Below, one piece after another: positions 1 to 10,334 of a stretch of DNA of 64,000 bases; the first letter of the stretch is position 1; the number at the start of each line of letters is the position of its first letter. Both the position numbers and the translations under genes were made by a program. A model generated the notes under the pieces. It was not told the DNA's origin and made no database searches. It was given only the letters and a program-made list of their open reading frames with translations. Source of the DNA: an uncultured bacterium (GTDB taxonomy: Bacteria > Fidelibacterota > Marinisomatia > Marinisomatales > Marinisomataceae); the NCBI GenBank assembly GCA_905182795.1, contig CAJJCZ010000009.1:1-64000 (forward strand), written 5' to 3'.

Positions 1-250
1 CAGCAGAAGAGCCGGTAGCAGAAGAAGCTCCAGCAGAAGAGCCGGTAGCAGAAGAAGCTCCAGTTGAAGAAGCTCCAGCAGAAGAAGCTCCAGCAGAAGA
101 GCCGGTAGCAGAAGAAGCTCCAGTTGAAGAAGCTCCAGTTGAAGAAGCTCCAGCAGAAGAGCCGGTAGCAGAAGAAGCTCCAGCAGAAGAGCCGGTAGCA
201 GAAGAAGCTCCAGTTGAAGAAGCTCCAGCAGAAGAAGCTCCAGCAGAAGA
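1..250 (+). repeat. Coding tandem repeat, 15-nt units (gcagaagagccggta / gcagaagaagctcca / gttgaagaagctcca)
   Basis: About 16 consecutive 15-nt units, each class repeated without visible synonymous variation. Confidence 0.9.
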
Positions 251-263
251 TTCAAATAAATAA
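3..263 (+). CDS. C-terminal part of a CDS truncated by the window edge: (A/V)EEAP / AEEPV repeat tail, ending ...AEDSNK*; by position upstream of trmD possibly a ribosomal protein S16 (or RimM) C-terminal extension
   Basis: Frame 3 is open from the first base to TAA at 261-263. Identity inferred only from rpsP-rimM-trmD-rplS synteny. Confidence 0.6.
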   Translation, partial: AEEPVAEEAPAEEPVAEEAPVEEAPAEEAPAEEPVAEEAPVEEAPVEEAPAEEPVAEEAPAEEPVAEEAPVEEAPAEEAPAEDSNK

Positions 264-304
264 AATTTGAGATCTATAGTTGCGGTATTAGGTAAATATA
301 AAAT

Positions 305-1003
305 ATGAATATTTTTTTTATTACACCATTTCCTGATTCAATTAAGACTTTAATTGAAAATAATATTGCTAATCAAGGAGTTAAGAAAGGCTTAGTAAAT
401 ATCGACATTGTTAATCCTAGAGATTTCGCTAAAGACTCTTATAAGAAAATAGATGATGAGCCTTATGGCGGAGGAAGTGGAATGGTTATGATGTGTCAGC
501 CATTTTTTGATGCAATTGATTATTGTATATCTAAGTCTGATAGTAAGCCAAGAATCATATTCCCATCTCCAAGGGGAAAAATGTTAAATCACTCTATTTC
601 ATCTGAACTCAGTAAAGAAGAAGAATTAATATTTATTTGTGGTCATTATAAAGGGTTAGATGAAAGAATTATTGATAAATATGTAGATTTTGAAGTATCT
701 ATTGGAGATTATATTATTTCAAATGGTGAATTATCCTCTATGATTGTATTTGATTCTATTGTTCGTTTAATACCTGGAGTATTAAACAATTTAAATTCCG
801 CAATGACTGATTCTTTTGTTGACGATTTACTTGATGCTCCTTATTTTACGCGTCCTAATCAAATAGATGGATTAAAAGTGCCAGATGTGCTATTATCAGG
901 CAATCATAAGTCCATAGAAGATTGGAAAAAAAAGAAAAAAATTGAAATAACCAAAGACAGAAGACCTGATCTTTGGAGAAAGTATAAGAAATTAAATGAT
1001 TAA
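305..1003 (+). CDS. trmD: tRNA (guanine-N1)-methyltransferase TrmD
   Basis: [16 protein letters not shown] and [12 protein letters not shown] motifs; followed by rplS. Confidence 0.97.
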   Translation: MNIFFITPFPDSIKTLIENNIANQGVKKGLVNIDIVNPRDFAKDSYKKIDDEPYGGGSGMVMMCQPFFDAIDYCISKSDSKPRIIFPSPRGKMLNHSISSELSKEEELIFICGHYKGLDERIIDKYVDFEVSIGDYIISNGELSSMIVFDSIVRLIPGVLNNLNSAMTDSFVDDLLDAPYFTRPNQIDGLKVPDVLLSGNHKSIEDWKKKKKIEITKDRRPDLWRKYKKLND

Positions 1004-1319
1004 AGATAATTTAAGAGACGATATTCCGAATTTTAAGACCGGAGATACATTATCTATCAATGTTAATGTAAGAGAAGGAAAGAAAGTTCGACAACAGCTT
1101 TTTAAAGGTACTGTCATTGCACGTAAGGGCTCTGGTATTGCAGAAACTATTACTATTAGAAAGATGTCTGATGGTATAGGAGTTGAAAGAATATTTCCTC
1201 TTCATTCACCTGTTATTGCTTCTATTAAAGTAGATAGAGTAAATAAAGTTAGAAGAGCAAAACTTTATTATTTAAGAGGTCTTTCTGGTAAAGCAGCAAG
1301 ATTAGCTGAAAAAAAATAA
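996..1319 (+). CDS. rplS: 50S ribosomal protein L19
   Basis: [35 protein letters not shown]; synteny with trmD. Confidence 0.97.
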   Translation: MIKDNLRDDIPNFKTGDTLSINVNVREGKKVRQQLFKGTVIARKGSGIAETITIRKMSDGIGVERIFPLHSPVIASIKVDRVNKVRRAKLYYLRGLSGKAARLAEKK

Positions 1320-1322
1320 AGA

Positions 1323-2465
1323 TTGATTTATAGCACCCTACTTTTTGTTCTAGGCTTATCTCACATGTCTGTCCATATTGTAATGATGCTGATTCCAAGC
1401 ATGTTTATTAATTTGATTAATTTTTATGATCTTAGCGCATCATCTCTTGGATTAATTTTTAGTGTTAGCAGTTTTTGTTTTGGCCTTGGTTCTTTGCCCA
1501 TGTCTTTATTATATAACAAATATGGACCTAGAGTATTACTTGTTTTTTCTCAAATAGGAATCTTTATTGCTGCTCTTTTAGCGTCTAATTCTCAAAGTAT
1601 TGAAAGCTTTGCAATCTTTAATATTTTTTTAGGTCTTTTTGCAAGCATTCATCACCCTGTATCTTTAACTCTTATATCAGAAGTATTTGATAAAAATATA
1701 TCAAAAGCCAATGCCTTTCATGGCGTCTTTGGAAGTTTAGGTGTATCTACTGGACCATTACTATGCTACTATGCAATTACTAATTTTGATTGGCAATTCT
1801 CTTTTTTCCTTGTAGCTATTTTTAATTTAGCAATTGCGCCTATAACCTATTTTGTTATTCCTAAATTCAAAACAAGAGAATCGTTAAGTGCGTTAGATTT
1901 TAAAATGGGAAATCAATTAAAGATGTTACAAATATTCTTTCTTATATCTTTGATTGTAGGAATAGTATTTACAATTTTTAATACATTTATTCCGTCAGTC
2001 TTTAAAGTTGCTATCGGAGACCAATCAAACTTATTTGTATCAGGAATTTTAATATTTGGAATTTTTGGACAAGTATTGTCAGGCTTTTTTGGAGATAAGT
2101 TTAATAGAATCAAATTATTATCAATTGTCTTAATGGTGTTATGTCCATTATTTATTGCCACATATTTTTTGAGTAATCTTTCATTAATTGCAGTTTCAGT
2201 ATTGTTAGCCGTGTTTATGTATTCTATTCAACCTTTGATTAATTCAATTATTAAAGATATCACTACCGCAAAAATTCGCTCCGTAGTCTTTGGAATAAAT
2301 TTCTTTTTAATGTTTGGAGTATCAGGCCTTGTTGCCGCATTAGGAGGATTAATTGCAGATTTATATAGTTTTGAGTTAATTTTCCCTATATTTTCGATAT
2401 TATTTCCAGTAGGAATTTTTTTACTATATTTATTATATAAAAGCAAAGAGATGGTAGAGGTATAA
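1323..2465 (+). CDS. MFS transporter (TTG start)
   Basis: About 12 hydrophobic segments and MFS-like loop NKYGPRVLL; ORF 380 aa. Confidence 0.8.
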   Translation: MIYSTLLFVLGLSHMSVHIVMMLIPSMFINLINFYDLSASSLGLIFSVSSFCFGLGSLPMSLLYNKYGPRVLLVFSQIGIFIAALLASNSQSIESFAIFNIFLGLFASIHHPVSLTLISEVFDKNISKANAFHGVFGSLGVSTGPLLCYYAITNFDWQFSFFLVAIFNLAIAPITYFVIPKFKTRESLSALDFKMGNQLKMLQIFFLISLIVGIVFTIFNTFIPSVFKVAIGDQSNLFVSGILIFGIFGQVLSGFFGDKFNRIKLLSIVLMVLCPLFIATYFLSNLSLIAVSVLLAVFMYSIQPLINSIIKDITTAKIRSVVFGINFFLMFGVSGLVAALGGLIADLYSFELIFPIFSILFPVGIFLLYLLYKSKEMVEV

Positions 2466-3268
2466 TGCTAGTAAGTATGACAGGTTTTGGTATTGGGCAC
2501 TATGAAGATAGCAGCGTTGTTATAGATGTAGAGCTTAAATCATTTAATTCAAGATACTTTGAATTAAATACCAGATCTTTTGATCTATCCGGAGAGTCAG
2601 AGTATAAAATAAGAGCTTTTTTAAAAAGTAAACTTAAAAGAGGTTCTATAAATTTGACTGTTAAAATTGATTCTAAAAATCAATTAAAATTAAATAAGCA
2701 CAAATTAGAAAGTATTATGAATTCATATAGAGAAATAGAAAGTGAGTATAATTTAGATTTAAATTATAGCCACCTGCTTAGAAATAATGATATTATGAGT
2801 TTTACAACATTACCTAAATCGATAGAAAGTAAAGTATTAAAAGCAATTAAAATTGCAGTAGATCAAGTTTTAGATATGAGGTCGAAAGAAGGTAAATCTA
2901 TTGAAAAAGAGTTTATGAAATATATCTCTATTGCCAAGAAAGATTTAAAAAAGATTGAATCTATTTATTTAAAATCAGTTAATAAGAAAGTTAGTTCTAA
3001 GGCAGCAAATGAATCTAAAATTGAAGAATTAGAAAAACTTGATGTAACTGAAGAAATTGATAGAACAAATAGTCACTTTAATCAAATAATTCTTTCCGTA
3101 AACTCAAAAGATCTTTCAGGTAAAAAAATAAGTTTTATCCTTCAAGAAATTAATAGAGAGTCGAATACAATTTTATCTAAATTTTTAGATAAAAATATTG
3201 CTAAATATGCAATAAGCTTAAAAATGCAGGCAGAAAAACTAAGAGAACAAGTGAGTAATATTTTATGA
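2465..3268 (+). CDS. YicC family protein (putative endoribonuclease)
   Basis: MLVSMTGFGIGHYE N-terminus and LQEINRESNTILSK C-terminus, YicC family; adjacent to gmk. Confidence 0.93.
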   Translation: MLVSMTGFGIGHYEDSSVVIDVELKSFNSRYFELNTRSFDLSGESEYKIRAFLKSKLKRGSINLTVKIDSKNQLKLNKHKLESIMNSYREIESEYNLDLNYSHLLRNNDIMSFTTLPKSIESKVLKAIKIAVDQVLDMRSKEGKSIEKEFMKYISIAKKDLKKIESIYLKSVNKKVSSKAANESKIEELEKLDVTEEIDRTNSHFNQIILSVNSKDLSGKKISFILQEINRESNTILSKFLDKNIAKYAISLKMQAEKLREQVSNIL

Positions 3269-3825
3269 AAAATTTCTTTGTCATATCAGGATCTTCAGGT
3301 TCAGGAAAAACAACATTACTAGAATTGCTTTCTCGTGATTTAAATATAGATATTTCAGTTTCATGTACTACTCGAAAGAAAAGAAAGTATGAAATTGATG
3401 GAGTACATTACTTGTTTGTATCAAAAGAAAAATTTGAAGAGATGATTGACCAAGAAGAATTTCTTGAATATGAAAATGTCCATGGAGACTTATACGGAAC
3501 ACCATTAGATACTTTAAAGGGTTATATCGAAAAGGATAAATCCCTTTTTTTAGAATTGGATGTAAAAGGGGCATTGAGTCTTAAAAAAATATACCCATCA
3601 AATACAATATCTATTTTTCTTTCACCACCAAATTTGGAGGAATTAAGAGCTAGATTGGTAAGCAGATCAACAGAGTCTGCTGATGAAATTGAAAAAAGAT
3701 TAAGTAGATTTGGAGAAGAAGACAATTTAAAAAAAGAATTTGACTATACACTTATTAATGATAATTTCGAAACCACGTTTGAAAAGATAAAAAAAATGAT
3801 TATTTCATTCACAAAAAAGGATTAA
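3265..3825 (+). CDS. gmk: Guanylate kinase
   Basis: SGSSGSGKTTLLELL P-loop, VSCTTRKKRKYEIDGVHYLFV. Confidence 0.96.
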   Translation: MKNFFVISGSSGSGKTTLLELLSRDLNIDISVSCTTRKKRKYEIDGVHYLFVSKEKFEEMIDQEEFLEYENVHGDLYGTPLDTLKGYIEKDKSLFLELDVKGALSLKKIYPSNTISIFLSPPNLEELRARLVSRSTESADEIEKRLSRFGEEDNLKKEFDYTLINDNFETTFEKIKKMIISFTKKD

Positions 3826-3828
3826 AAA

Positions 3829-4116
3829 ATGGCAGTTGAAGCAATTTCTTTTAAAAAATTATTAAAAAAAACTGATGACATCTATGAAGCAGTTCTCGTT
3901 GCATCTAAAAGAGCAAGACAGATTTTACAAGATCGTGTCGTAAAACAAATGATTAACGACAGCGAAGAAATGATAGATGATGAGGGAATTTTTGCAGAAC
4001 CTACTGTAAGAGAAAATATTGATTACGATAAAGAAGAAAAAGTTACAAGTATTGCTCTTAATGAATTTTTAGATGGAAAAATTGATTGGAAAAAGTCAGA
4101 CGAATCAATTGAGTAG
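3829..4116 (+). CDS. rpoZ: DNA-directed RNA polymerase omega subunit (RpoZ/Rpb6-like)
   Basis: YEAVLVASKRARQI motif; downstream of gmk. Confidence 0.88.
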   Translation: MAVEAISFKKLLKKTDDIYEAVLVASKRARQILQDRVVKQMINDSEEMIDDEGIFAEPTVRENIDYDKEEKVTSIALNEFLDGKIDWKKSDESIE

Positions 4117-4879
4117 TAATCTTAGTATCAAGAAACAATATCTGGACCAAAACAAAGAATTATTTGGCAAAGAGATCTTCTTAGAATTAACCAAAAAATC
4201 TAAATTATCAAAAACTGTTCTTATTGAGGATTCATGGTATCAAGTACTTCAAAGTGAATTTTCAAAAGACTATTGGAAATCTTTAACAGATAATGTTCGT
4301 AATCTTTATAAGAAAAAAGTGATATACCCAGATCCTAAAAAAGTATTCAATGCTTTTGATTCTACTCCATTTAATCAAGTTAAGATAGTTATTATAGGTC
4401 AAGATCCATATCATGGAGCTGGACAAGCACATGGACTATCTTTTAGTGTAGAAAAAGATACTAAGATGCCTCCTACCTTACGAAATATCTATAAAGAACT
4501 AAACTCAGACTTAAATATACCTATTCCAAATACTGGTAATTTGCAACCTTGGGCAGATCAAGGAGTTTTATTGTTAAATACGGTATTAACTGTTGAAGCC
4601 AATCAAGCTAATTCACACAAAAATTTAGGTTGGGAAATATTTACTAAAGCAGCTATTGAGGCTGTATCTAAAGAATTAAAAAATGTAGTATTTATACTTT
4701 GGGGCAAGCAAGCACAGTCTTTTCATTCTATTCTAAATGAAGATATTCATTGCATTCTTTCTTCTGCGCATCCTTCACCGCTATCAGCATACAATGGATT
4801 TTTAGGTTGTAAGCATTTTTCTAAAGCTAATGACTACTTAGTAAAAAATGGTAAAGAGCCTATAGATTGGATTATATAA
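4073..4879 (+). CDS. ung: Uracil-DNA glycosylase
   Basis: GQDPYHGAGQAHGLSFSV and SSAHPSPLSAYNGF motifs; true start may be downstream (e.g. TTG at 4109). Confidence 0.95.
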   Translation: MEKLIGKSQTNQLSSNLSIKKQYLDQNKELFGKEIFLELTKKSKLSKTVLIEDSWYQVLQSEFSKDYWKSLTDNVRNLYKKKVIYPDPKKVFNAFDSTPFNQVKIVIIGQDPYHGAGQAHGLSFSVEKDTKMPPTLRNIYKELNSDLNIPIPNTGNLQPWADQGVLLLNTVLTVEANQANSHKNLGWEIFTKAAIEAVSKELKNVVFILWGKQAQSFHSILNEDIHCILSSAHPSPLSAYNGFLGCKHFSKANDYLVKNGKEPIDWII

Positions 4880-4933
4880 TCAATATTTATATAAATAAAT
4901 CTCAAAAAAATAAAGATTATATAAAGGATTAAC

Positions 4934-5032
4934 TTGTCACATGTCAAAAAGATTGCTAATCTAATAAAGAAGCAATTTAATGATGTTGAAAGTATGTGGA
5001 TAAATACAAACTTTAAAAAAAATGGCAAATAA
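4934..5032 (+). CDS. Possible 32-aa small/leader ORF (TTG start) overlapping the dnaB start
   Basis: AAAGGA SD-like sequence at 4923-4928 with 5-nt spacing to TTG; LSHVKKIANLIKKQFNDVESMWINTNFKKNGK*. Confidence 0.35.
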   Translation: MSHVKKIANLIKKQFNDVESMWINTNFKKNGK

Positions 5033-6383
5033 TAAAAATAACGATTTAAACTTACAGCCGCAGGCTATAGAAGCAGAAGAAGCTGTTCTTGGCTCTATGA
5101 TGATTGATGAAGATGCTACTAATAGAGCAATAACTCTATTGGGATCTAGTCATTATTTTTATAAAGATTCCCATAGAAAGATTTTTGATGCAATGCTTTC
5201 TTTGTCTTCTAAGAATAATCCAATTGATACAGTTTCTGTATCTGACGAACTCAAGAAAACTAAATCATTAAAATCTGTAGGAGGGTTATATTATTTAACC
5301 GGGTTAGTCGATAAGGTTCCCACGTCTGCAAATATTGAAATATATGCTAAAATAGTAAAAGAAAAAGGAATGCTTCGCGATTTAATCTCTGCTTCACATA
5401 AAATCTCTAAAAAAGCATTTGATGCAGGAGATGCGGTTGGATCTATTTTAGATGAAGCTGAACAATCTATATTTAACCTTACAGAACAAAAAGATACTAA
5501 AATTTATTCACATATTGAGCCAATTTTAGCCGAAACAGTAAAAAGACTAGAAGGTATTGCCGCTAATCCAGGTGGTGTTGTTGGTGTTCCATCAGGTATT
5601 ATCGATTTAGATAAAGTAACCTCTGGATTTCAAAAAAGTGATCTAATTATTATTGCAGGTAGACCTGCGATGGGTAAAACAGCGCTAGCATTGTCTATAG
5701 CCAGAAATGCTGCATTAGAAAATAAGTCACCTGTAGCAATTTTTAGTCTTGAGATGTCAAGCGATCAACTAGGTACAAGACTTCTTTCATCTGAGGCTAA
5801 AATAGATCAATCAGAAGCAAGAAGTGGACGATTAGCTGCTTCAAAATGGAAAAATATTAATATTGCTTCCGGTAGATTAGCGCAGGCTCCTTTGTATATA
5901 GATGATACACCAGCCCTATCAATTTTAGATTTAAGATCAAGAGCAAGAAGATTAAAAAGAGAAAGAGATATTGAATTGATTGTTGTTGATTATCTTCAAT
6001 TAATGCAAGGTCCTAAAACCGAAAATAGGCAGTATGAAATTTCATCTATTACCCAATCTTTGAAAGCTCTTGCTAAAGAATTAGATATTCCTATTATTGC
6101 TCTTTCGCAGCTTTCTAGAGCTGTAGAATCCAGAACAGATAAAAGACCTCAGTTATCAGATCTTAGAGAAAGTGGTGCAATTGAACAGGATGCAGATGTT
6201 GTAATTTTCCTTTATCGTCCTTATGTATATAATGAAAAAGATGAAGAAAAAGGACTAGCATTTTTAATTGTCGCAAAACAAAGAAATGGTCCTACCAAGA
6301 CTGTGAGAGCTACATTCGTAGACCAATATACAAGATTTGAAAATTATTCTGATTTTTTTGAATCTAATGATATGAGTGAATAA
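5022..6383 (+). CDS. dnaB: Replicative DNA helicase DnaB
   Basis: QPQAIEAEEAVLGSMMIDEDA, GRPAMGKTALALSIARN, VVDYLQLM. Confidence 0.97.
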   Translation: MANNKNNDLNLQPQAIEAEEAVLGSMMIDEDATNRAITLLGSSHYFYKDSHRKIFDAMLSLSSKNNPIDTVSVSDELKKTKSLKSVGGLYYLTGLVDKVPTSANIEIYAKIVKEKGMLRDLISASHKISKKAFDAGDAVGSILDEAEQSIFNLTEQKDTKIYSHIEPILAETVKRLEGIAANPGGVVGVPSGIIDLDKVTSGFQKSDLIIIAGRPAMGKTALALSIARNAALENKSPVAIFSLEMSSDQLGTRLLSSEAKIDQSEARSGRLAASKWKNINIASGRLAQAPLYIDDTPALSILDLRSRARRLKRERDIELIVVDYLQLMQGPKTENRQYEISSITQSLKALAKELDIPIIALSQLSRAVESRTDKRPQLSDLRESGAIEQDADVVIFLYRPYVYNEKDEEKGLAFLIVAKQRNGPTKTVRATFVDQYTRFENYSDFFESNDMSE

Positions 6384-8548
6384 TGGAATCTTCAATAAGT
6401 GAAAATCTTCACGAAGATCTAATAAGTAAAAAAAGCAATAATCTTCTTGATAGAATTCCATTAAAAAAAAATAAAATAGTTATAAAAAATGCTCTAGATT
6501 TTTCTGTTAAGATGCATAAAGGTCAAAAAAGAAAATCTGGTCTTCCTTATGTTAGTCACTGTATAGATGTAGCCAATATTCTATTAGATTGGAATATGGA
6601 TTATACAACTATCATTAGTGCATTATTGCATGACGTAATAGAAGACACTAAAGTGTCTTTAGACGATATCGACAAAGAGTTTGGAAGTGATGTAGCTCTT
6701 CTTGTCGTCGGAGTAACTAAAATTGACCATATTGCCTTTAGATCTTTGGAGCATAAGCAAGCTGAAAATTTTACTAAACTATTTCTTTCTCTCGCTAAAG
6801 ATCTCAGAGTGATTATTATCAAATTTGCAGATCGTTTAAACAATATGGAAACTATTGAATATTTATCTCCTAAGAAGCGTAAAGAAATTGCATTAGAAAC
6901 AAAAGAAATCTTTGTTCCTTTAGCACATAGGCTTGGTATGGCAGGTCTTAAATGGAAATTTGAAGACTTAATTTTAAAATGCTTAGATGTAAAGTCTTAT
7001 AATAATATTAAGAAAAAAATTGAAGGTTCTTCAAAATTGAATCAAAATATTTTAGACTCCACTATTCTCCCTGTTAAAAATGAGTTAAATTCATATAAAA
7101 TAAACTCTGAAATTTCAGGTAGATACAAATCAATATCTTCTATTAGTAGAAAAATAGAATTAAGAAATAAAAAATTTGAAGATATATATGATTTATATGC
7201 TATTAGAATTATAGTAGATAAAATAGAAGAATGTTATCTCTCTTTGGGTGTTATTCACAGTATATATCCACCAGTTCAAGAACGTTTCAAAGACTTTATT
7301 GCTACACCTAAAACTAATGGATATCAATCTATACATACTACAGTTATGACTAAGAATAATAGGTTAACAGAAGTTCAAATCAGAACAAAAGAAATGGACT
7401 ATACAGCTGAGGTAGGCGTAGCTGCACATTGGATATACAAGGGAAATTCTGAGATGCAAAATTTTGATGAACAGATTCCTTGGCTAAGAGATTTAGTAGT
7501 TATGATGACTAGTGACAATACTGACCCAGAAGAGCTTATTGAATTTTTAAAGATTGACATGTTTGAAGATGAAATTTTTATTTTTACTCCAAAAGGAGAC
7601 TTGATAAAACTTCCTGTCGATTCAACGCCGCTAGATTTTGCTTTTGCAATACATAGCCAGCTAGGTTTTTCTTGTATACGAGCGAAAGTAAATAAAAAAC
7701 TTGTTCCCCTAAGTTACAAGCTCAATAATGGAGATATAGTAGAGATGGAGACCAGTAAAGACCAAAAACCGAATAGTGGTTGGTTAAGTTTTGTAAAAAC
7801 TTCAAAAGCATCACATGCAATTGGAAAATATCTTAGAAAAGTTGAGCTCGAAGAGAGTATAAAAATAGGAAATCACCTACTTCAAAAAAGTTTAAGAAAA
7901 TTAAAAATTTATGATAAGCTTTATGAAGTAAAGAAGGGCTCTATTGATATAGGGTATAAAAATTTTAATGAATTATTATCAGATTTAGGAAGGGGTGGAT
8001 CGACTGTAAAGGATGTTGTAACAAAAATATTTCCAGATATTAAGACAGCTCCAGATAAAGTGTCGCAAGATAAAGAGTTTATAGATTCAGCTAGATCTGA
8101 TTTTGAAGGAATTAGTTTAGATGGAGTAAAAAATCTTGTTGTTGATTATGGAAAATGTTGTAATCCAATTCCAGGAGATGATGTAATAGGTTACATATCT
8201 AGAGGAAGAGGCCTTATTGTACATAGGTTATCTTGTTCAAACCTGTCTTCGCTCTCTGAATCAGAAGATAGGATCGTTTCTGTTAATTGGGATACAAAGA
8301 AAAATATTTCCTTTAAGGTAAAGATTCATATTGCTTGTATTGATTCTTCTGGAGTTTTAAATGATATTGCTGATACAATTTCAAAAAAGAAGATAAATAT
8401 ATTAGACGTTAAAACAGATGTTACAGAAGGGGGCTTAGCAAATATATGGATTATTTGTAAAATTGAAGACCTTTCTCAGTTAAAAATGATTATGAAATCT
8501 ATTTCAAAATTAAAAAATGTAGACTCTGTTGAAAGAGTATACTCTTAG
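6383..8548 (+). CDS. Bifunctional (p)ppGpp synthetase/hydrolase (RelA/SpoT)
   Basis: HD (SALLHDVIEDT), synthetase (TPKTNGYQSIHTTV), TGS and ACT regions. Confidence 0.96.
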   Translation: MESSISENLHEDLISKKSNNLLDRIPLKKNKIVIKNALDFSVKMHKGQKRKSGLPYVSHCIDVANILLDWNMDYTTIISALLHDVIEDTKVSLDDIDKEFGSDVALLVVGVTKIDHIAFRSLEHKQAENFTKLFLSLAKDLRVIIIKFADRLNNMETIEYLSPKKRKEIALETKEIFVPLAHRLGMAGLKWKFEDLILKCLDVKSYNNIKKKIEGSSKLNQNILDSTILPVKNELNSYKINSEISGRYKSISSISRKIELRNKKFEDIYDLYAIRIIVDKIEECYLSLGVIHSIYPPVQERFKDFIATPKTNGYQSIHTTVMTKNNRLTEVQIRTKEMDYTAEVGVAAHWIYKGNSEMQNFDEQIPWLRDLVVMMTSDNTDPEELIEFLKIDMFEDEIFIFTPKGDLIKLPVDSTPLDFAFAIHSQLGFSCIRAKVNKKLVPLSYKLNNGDIVEMETSKDQKPNSGWLSFVKTSKASHAIGKYLRKVELEESIKIGNHLLQKSLRKLKIYDKLYEVKKGSIDIGYKNFNELLSDLGRGGSTVKDVVTKIFPDIKTAPDKVSQDKEFIDSARSDFEGISLDGVKNLVVDYGKCCNPIPGDDVIGYISRGRGLIVHRLSCSNLSSLSESEDRIVSVNWDTKKNISFKVKIHIACIDSSGVLNDIADTISKKKINILDVKTDVTEGGLANIWIICKIEDLSQLKMIMKSISKLKNVDSVERVYS

Positions 8549-8550
8549 AT

Positions 8551-8961
8551 ATGAATAGAATTATAGGAATCGACTTTGGTTTATCTAAGGTGGGTATAGC
8601 AATTTCAGATCCATCTGGAATTATCTCTATGCCGCTAGAGGTTATTCGCTATAAGCAGCAAAAAGATCTAGTAGAAAGTTTAAAAAGAATTGCATCGGAG
8701 AAAAATGTTAAAACATTAGTTATTGGATATCCATTAAGTATGAATTATAAAGAAAATAAAATGACTGAGATAATTGATAAATTCAAATCTGTGATGGAAA
8801 AGAATAATTTCGATATACATCTAGAAGATGAAAGATTGTCTAGTCAGTATGCTAAAAAAATTATGATACAGCAAAATATTAAAACTGGTACAAATAAAGA
8901 AATGGTTGATGTTTTATCTGCCTCTATTATTCTTCAAACCTATCTTGATAGAAAGAAATAA
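8551..8961 (+). CDS. ruvX: Holliday junction resolvase-like RuvX/YqgF
   Basis: IGIDFGLSKVGIAISDP and EDERLSSQYA motifs. Confidence 0.92.
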   Translation: MNRIIGIDFGLSKVGIAISDPSGIISMPLEVIRYKQQKDLVESLKRIASEKNVKTLVIGYPLSMNYKENKMTEIIDKFKSVMEKNNFDIHLEDERLSSQYAKKIMIQQNIKTGTNKEMVDVLSASIILQTYLDRKK

Positions 8962-10334
8962 TGAAAATAAATAAATTAATCCTTCCATTGTTGTCAGGGT
9001 TATTAGTGGGTCTTGCATATCCACCATTTAGTTTTGGATTTCTTGCTTGGATTGCCTTTATTCCACTATTCTATAGTATATCAAAAGAAGAAAAAATTAG
9101 TCATAAAGTCTTATTTGCGTTCATAGCTTGTTTTTCTAGTAACTTGATTATTTTGAATTGGATGGGTTTAAATTCTGGTACATCGGCACTAATAGCGATA
9201 ATATCTTATTTAGCATTATCCTTATATTTAACTCTTTTTTGGATAGCATTCATTGTTTCTACTCATTTTATTCCAAAAAAAATGGAGTTATTCTTAACTC
9301 CTTTATCTTGGATATTTTTTGTTGAGTTTCTAAGAAATATTGGTCCTTTAGCAGGTCCATGGATGAATCTATCATTGACACAATCTGAGTATATAAGAAT
9401 TATTCAATTGGCTAGCATAGAAACGCATGCAATTTCATTTATTATTATATCTTTTAATATTATGCTATATAGATACTTCATAGAAAGGCAGATAATATTT
9501 CTAAAATATTTCATCTTTATATTAAGTTCTGTTTTATTCTTTGGAAATTATCATGTTAACTATCAAAGTAATAGATTGATAGAAAGTTCAATCAATGTGT
9601 CAATAGGTCAGCCTTCTATTTTTCCGGATGAAAAATGGAATCCAAACTTGAGATTAAGAAATCTTGCAGTGATGGATTCTCTCTTAGAAAAATCTTTGGA
9701 AGATAAGGCGGATATTATCGTATGGCCAGAAGTGGCAGTTACATCATTTTTAGCAAATAATCCTTACGACAGAATTAGATATCAAGATAAGCTGTCTGAT
9801 ACGTATCTTATTACTGGAATACCTGAAAGAAAGTATATTGATGGAATAAATCAAAATTTTAATAGTTCTATTATTCTAAAGCCAGATGGATCATTTGATA
9901 CTTATCAAAAAATATTTTTAGTACCATTCGCTGAATATGTTCCATTTTTTAAGAATTCGATTAATAAGATGAATCAGTTTGATGATATAGGAAGTTTCTA
10001 TCCAGGTTCTGAATATAAGACTTTTGATATAAGAGACTTTAGGGCTTCAATTCTAATCTGCTATGATTCTAGTAGTCCTCAGATTGTAAAAACCATGGTT
10101 GATAATGGAGCAGAAATTCTTTTTATAATTACAAATGATTCTTATGTAGGTCAATTTATGCCATACCAACATTTTCAATTGGCAAGATTGAGAGCTGTTG
10201 AGCAAAGAGTTCCTGTTATTCAGAGTGCAAATACAGGTATTTCAGGTATAATCTTACCATCTGGAAAGATTATCTATCGTTCAAATTTAAACGAAAGAAT
10301 TGTATTTACTGCCGAGGTTCCTATTTATGAGTAG
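8961..10334 (+). CDS. lnt: Apolipoprotein N-acyltransferase
   Basis: Membrane N-terminus plus nitrilase domain: IVWPEVAV, YQKIFLVPFAEYVP, ILICYDSS. Confidence 0.93.
   Translation: MKINKLILPLLSGLLVGLAYPPFSFGFLAWIAFIPLFYSISKEEKISHKVLFAFIACFSSNLIILNWMGLNSGTSALIAIISYLALSLYLTLFWIAFIVSTHFIPKKMELFLTPLSWIFFVEFLRNIGPLAGPWMNLSLTQSEYIRIIQLASIETHAISFIIISFNIMLYRYFIERQIIFLKYFIFILSSVLFFGNYHVNYQSNRLIESSINVSIGQPSIFPDEKWNPNLRLRNLAVMDSLLEKSLEDKADIIVWPEVAVTSFLANNPYDRIRYQDKLSDTYLITGIPERKYIDGINQNFNSSIILKPDGSFDTYQKIFLVPFAEYVPFFKNSINKMNQFDDIGSFYPGSEYKTFDIRDFRASILICYDSSSPQIVKTMVDNGAEILFIITNDSYVGQFMPYQHFQLARLRAVEQRVPVIQSANTGISGIILPSGKIIYRSNLNERIVFTAEVPIYE

Noticed and set aside
1-250. Left-edge repeat as a CRISPR array
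   Set aside because: Repeats are contiguous 15-nt coding units without spacers and in frame with a CDS tail.
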